From assembly GCF_027943255.1 (NCBI RefSeq), contig NC_072897.1, forward strand, positions 46,288,044 through 46,352,043: 64,000 nt of DNA, read 5' to 3'. Positions within the stretch are counted from its first letter, which is position 1, and each line of letters begins with the position of its first letter. The stretch comes from Anastrepha obliqua. Taxonomy: Eukaryota > Arthropoda > Insecta > Diptera > Tephritidae. The translations under genes were made by a program, and so were the position numbers. Below, piece by piece: positions 62,850-64,000 of this stretch. A model generated the notes under the pieces. It did not search any database. It worked only from the letters and a program-made list of their open reading frames with translations, and was not told where the DNA came from.

Positions 62850-64000
62850 CTTTGTCCTGCCATAAGTTCTGTTCCAAGTTAAGTCCGTTCTAGGTGTGAA
62901 ATTATAATACTCTTTTTAATGAAGTTAGTTTTATTTAATCACATAAATATTAAAAAAACTAATTTTAAATTTTTTATTCGAAATGGTCACCATTTGCTTT
63001 TACACAAGCTTTCAAACGATTAGGCCCTTCAGTTATTGCAGCACCCACGGTTTCTATGGATATTAACGTCGCTACACGAACCAAAGATTATTTAAGACTC
63101 TCTAAATTTCTGTGAGGTCTTCGACAGGCCATGTTCTCCAATTCTGACCACAAACTTTAGTCCATTGAATTCAGATGCATTTCCAGACAGCCAATCTTCT
63201 GCAGCTATGAACCAAAGAATATTGTTTTTTAGTCACTGCAGAATGTTTTTTGCATCATGGGCCTTAGCGGAATCTTGCTGGAAGATCCAACGCCCTCAAT
63301 TGAAGAGAGTAATACTCAACTGATTCACCACGCGCTCTACGACATTCTCCTGGTACACTTTTGCCCCGGTCTTCACATCTTTTTCGCAGAATTGAAGAGA
63401 TGTAGCGCCTTTACAAGACACTCCGCACCAAACCATTACAGAGGCCATCCAGGCCACGATCAACCCATGGAACAACATTTTTGTCGTCTTTAGAAGTCTT
63501 AGCATAGATTTTGTCGTTTTGCTTATTAAAAACTTCTTCAACTGTGAAAATTTTCTCATCTGTGAAAATAATATTTTCATGGTCATTGACCGCGTGCCAC
63601 CGAAGAGTTGTTTGTATCTGTCGAGTCTAATTTTCTTCAAGCGCGTTGTCAATATATGACAAGTTGAGCGACGGAAGTATTTCGTGTGGAGATCATCTCT
63701 AACTAGTCTCGCTATGGATCTGGTCGATACATTGATTTCCCTGGACTGATTTTCTGCTCTCTAAGGCGATTTCTGGGAATTATTTCTCGAACGGCTTTTA
63801 ACATTCTTTCCTTCCATAGGGTAGGGCATTCAGAGAGATTCATTCACAAATGGAAGATTACTTCCTTTTTCTCCGGTTGTTTACAACTGTGATAGTATGT
63901 GTTGTGAAGGATGCCTGTTTTGGCTGCTTGTTCTTCGACAGACCAAAAGCCAGTTATGACTGTCGCTAGTTTCCAGGCGTCCCTTCGTTTCTTGTTTATC
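62850..64000 (-). mobile_element. mariner-type element, left end present, runs off the window
   Basis: The terminus CTTTGTCCTGCCATAAGTTC starts directly after the TA at 62848-62849. The minus-strand transposase follows. The right terminus lies outside the window or was not found. Confidence 0.72.
62990..63900 (-). pseudogene. mariner-type transposase, broken, N-terminus near the window end
   Basis: The minus strand reads I-N-V-S-T-R-S-I-A-R-L-V-R-D-D-L (HTH, about 63740-63690), H-I-L-T-T-R-L-K-K-I-R-L-D-R, then D-E-K-I-F-T-V-E-E-V-F-N-K-Q-N-D-K (first Asp, about 63560, one base out of the main frame). It continues M-V-W-C-G-V-S, C-E-K-D-V-K-T-G-A-K-V-Y-Q-E and, much decayed, the region to about 62990. 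It belongs to an insect group with the motif V-x-T-G-A-K-V-Y-Q-E. It is inactive. Confidence 0.78.

Noticed and set aside
26762..64000. Next pangolin exon (R-K-K-K-C-I-R-Y) downstream
   Set aside because: I looked for a basic stretch followed by Cys behind an acceptor on the + strand and did not find one; a profile search would be needed to be certain.

Overview
The window looks like higher-dipteran (fly) genomic DNA. It has AT-rich non-coding sequence, short introns and a dense mixture of mariner, Tc1, BEL/Pao, R1, LOA and Jockey elements. A tephritid-type genome fits well, but the species cannot be fixed from sequence alone. The only host gene part I can recognise is one 70-bp exon at 26691-26760 on the + strand. 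It encodes the first half of the C-clamp of a TCF/LEF factor (pangolin) and is flanked by a good acceptor and a consensus donor. On this reading most or all of the window is intron of pangolin filled with mobile elements. In Drosophila, pan lies on the dot chromosome (Muller F), which would suit this repeat load.

Layout. 1-0.67 kb: right end of a hAT element with the first two exons of a BED-finger transposase. 1.5-2.7 kb: a MITE and LINE fragments. 2.7-7.4 kb: a decayed R1-clade LINE. 7.7-15.2 kb: fragments of LINEs, mariners and a SINE, including one complete mariner at 12280-13556. 15.2-21 kb: a nearly complete LOA-type LINE, carrying a Tc1/mariner-type MITE in its C-terminal coding region and a SINE in its endonuclease. 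21.3-25.1 kb: Jockey and LOA fragments and a pogo-like MITE. 25.1-28.65 kb: quiet intron around the pangolin exon. 28.65-33.18 kb: a five-element nest. 35.3-41.5 kb: a MITE followed directly by an intact-looking BEL/Pao retrotransposon with identical 183-bp LTRs and a 5-bp target duplication. 41.5-52.4 kb: transposase remnants, an internally deleted mariner, a Tigger-like element, a long-TIR mariner interrupted by a LINE, and an unclassified short transposon. 53-58 kb: a decayed second BEL/Pao. 58.1-59.6 kb: PIF/Harbinger with a transposase and a Myb-like partner. 59.6-64 kb: a SINE, a MITE, a LINE 3' end, a complete Tc1 and a partial mariner.

How the parts interact. A tRNA-derived SINE occurs six times, always in the same orientation. 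Its 3' end matches the 3' end of a LINE family that has four or five truncated copies here and a GAA-repeat tail. In both, two matching blocks flank a 17-nt hairpin spacer, so this LINE is the likely source of the SINE's mobilising machinery. The AT-rich tails of three SINE copies abut insertions of three different DNA transposons (an IS630/Tc1-like element, a Tigger-like element and a Harbinger). The BEL/Pao is the youngest insertion and the best candidate for an active element. Its gag and pol share one frame and are separated by a single UGA in the known readthrough context UGA-CUAG.

Nearly all other coding regions carry frameshifts, stops or deletions and are annotated as remnants.
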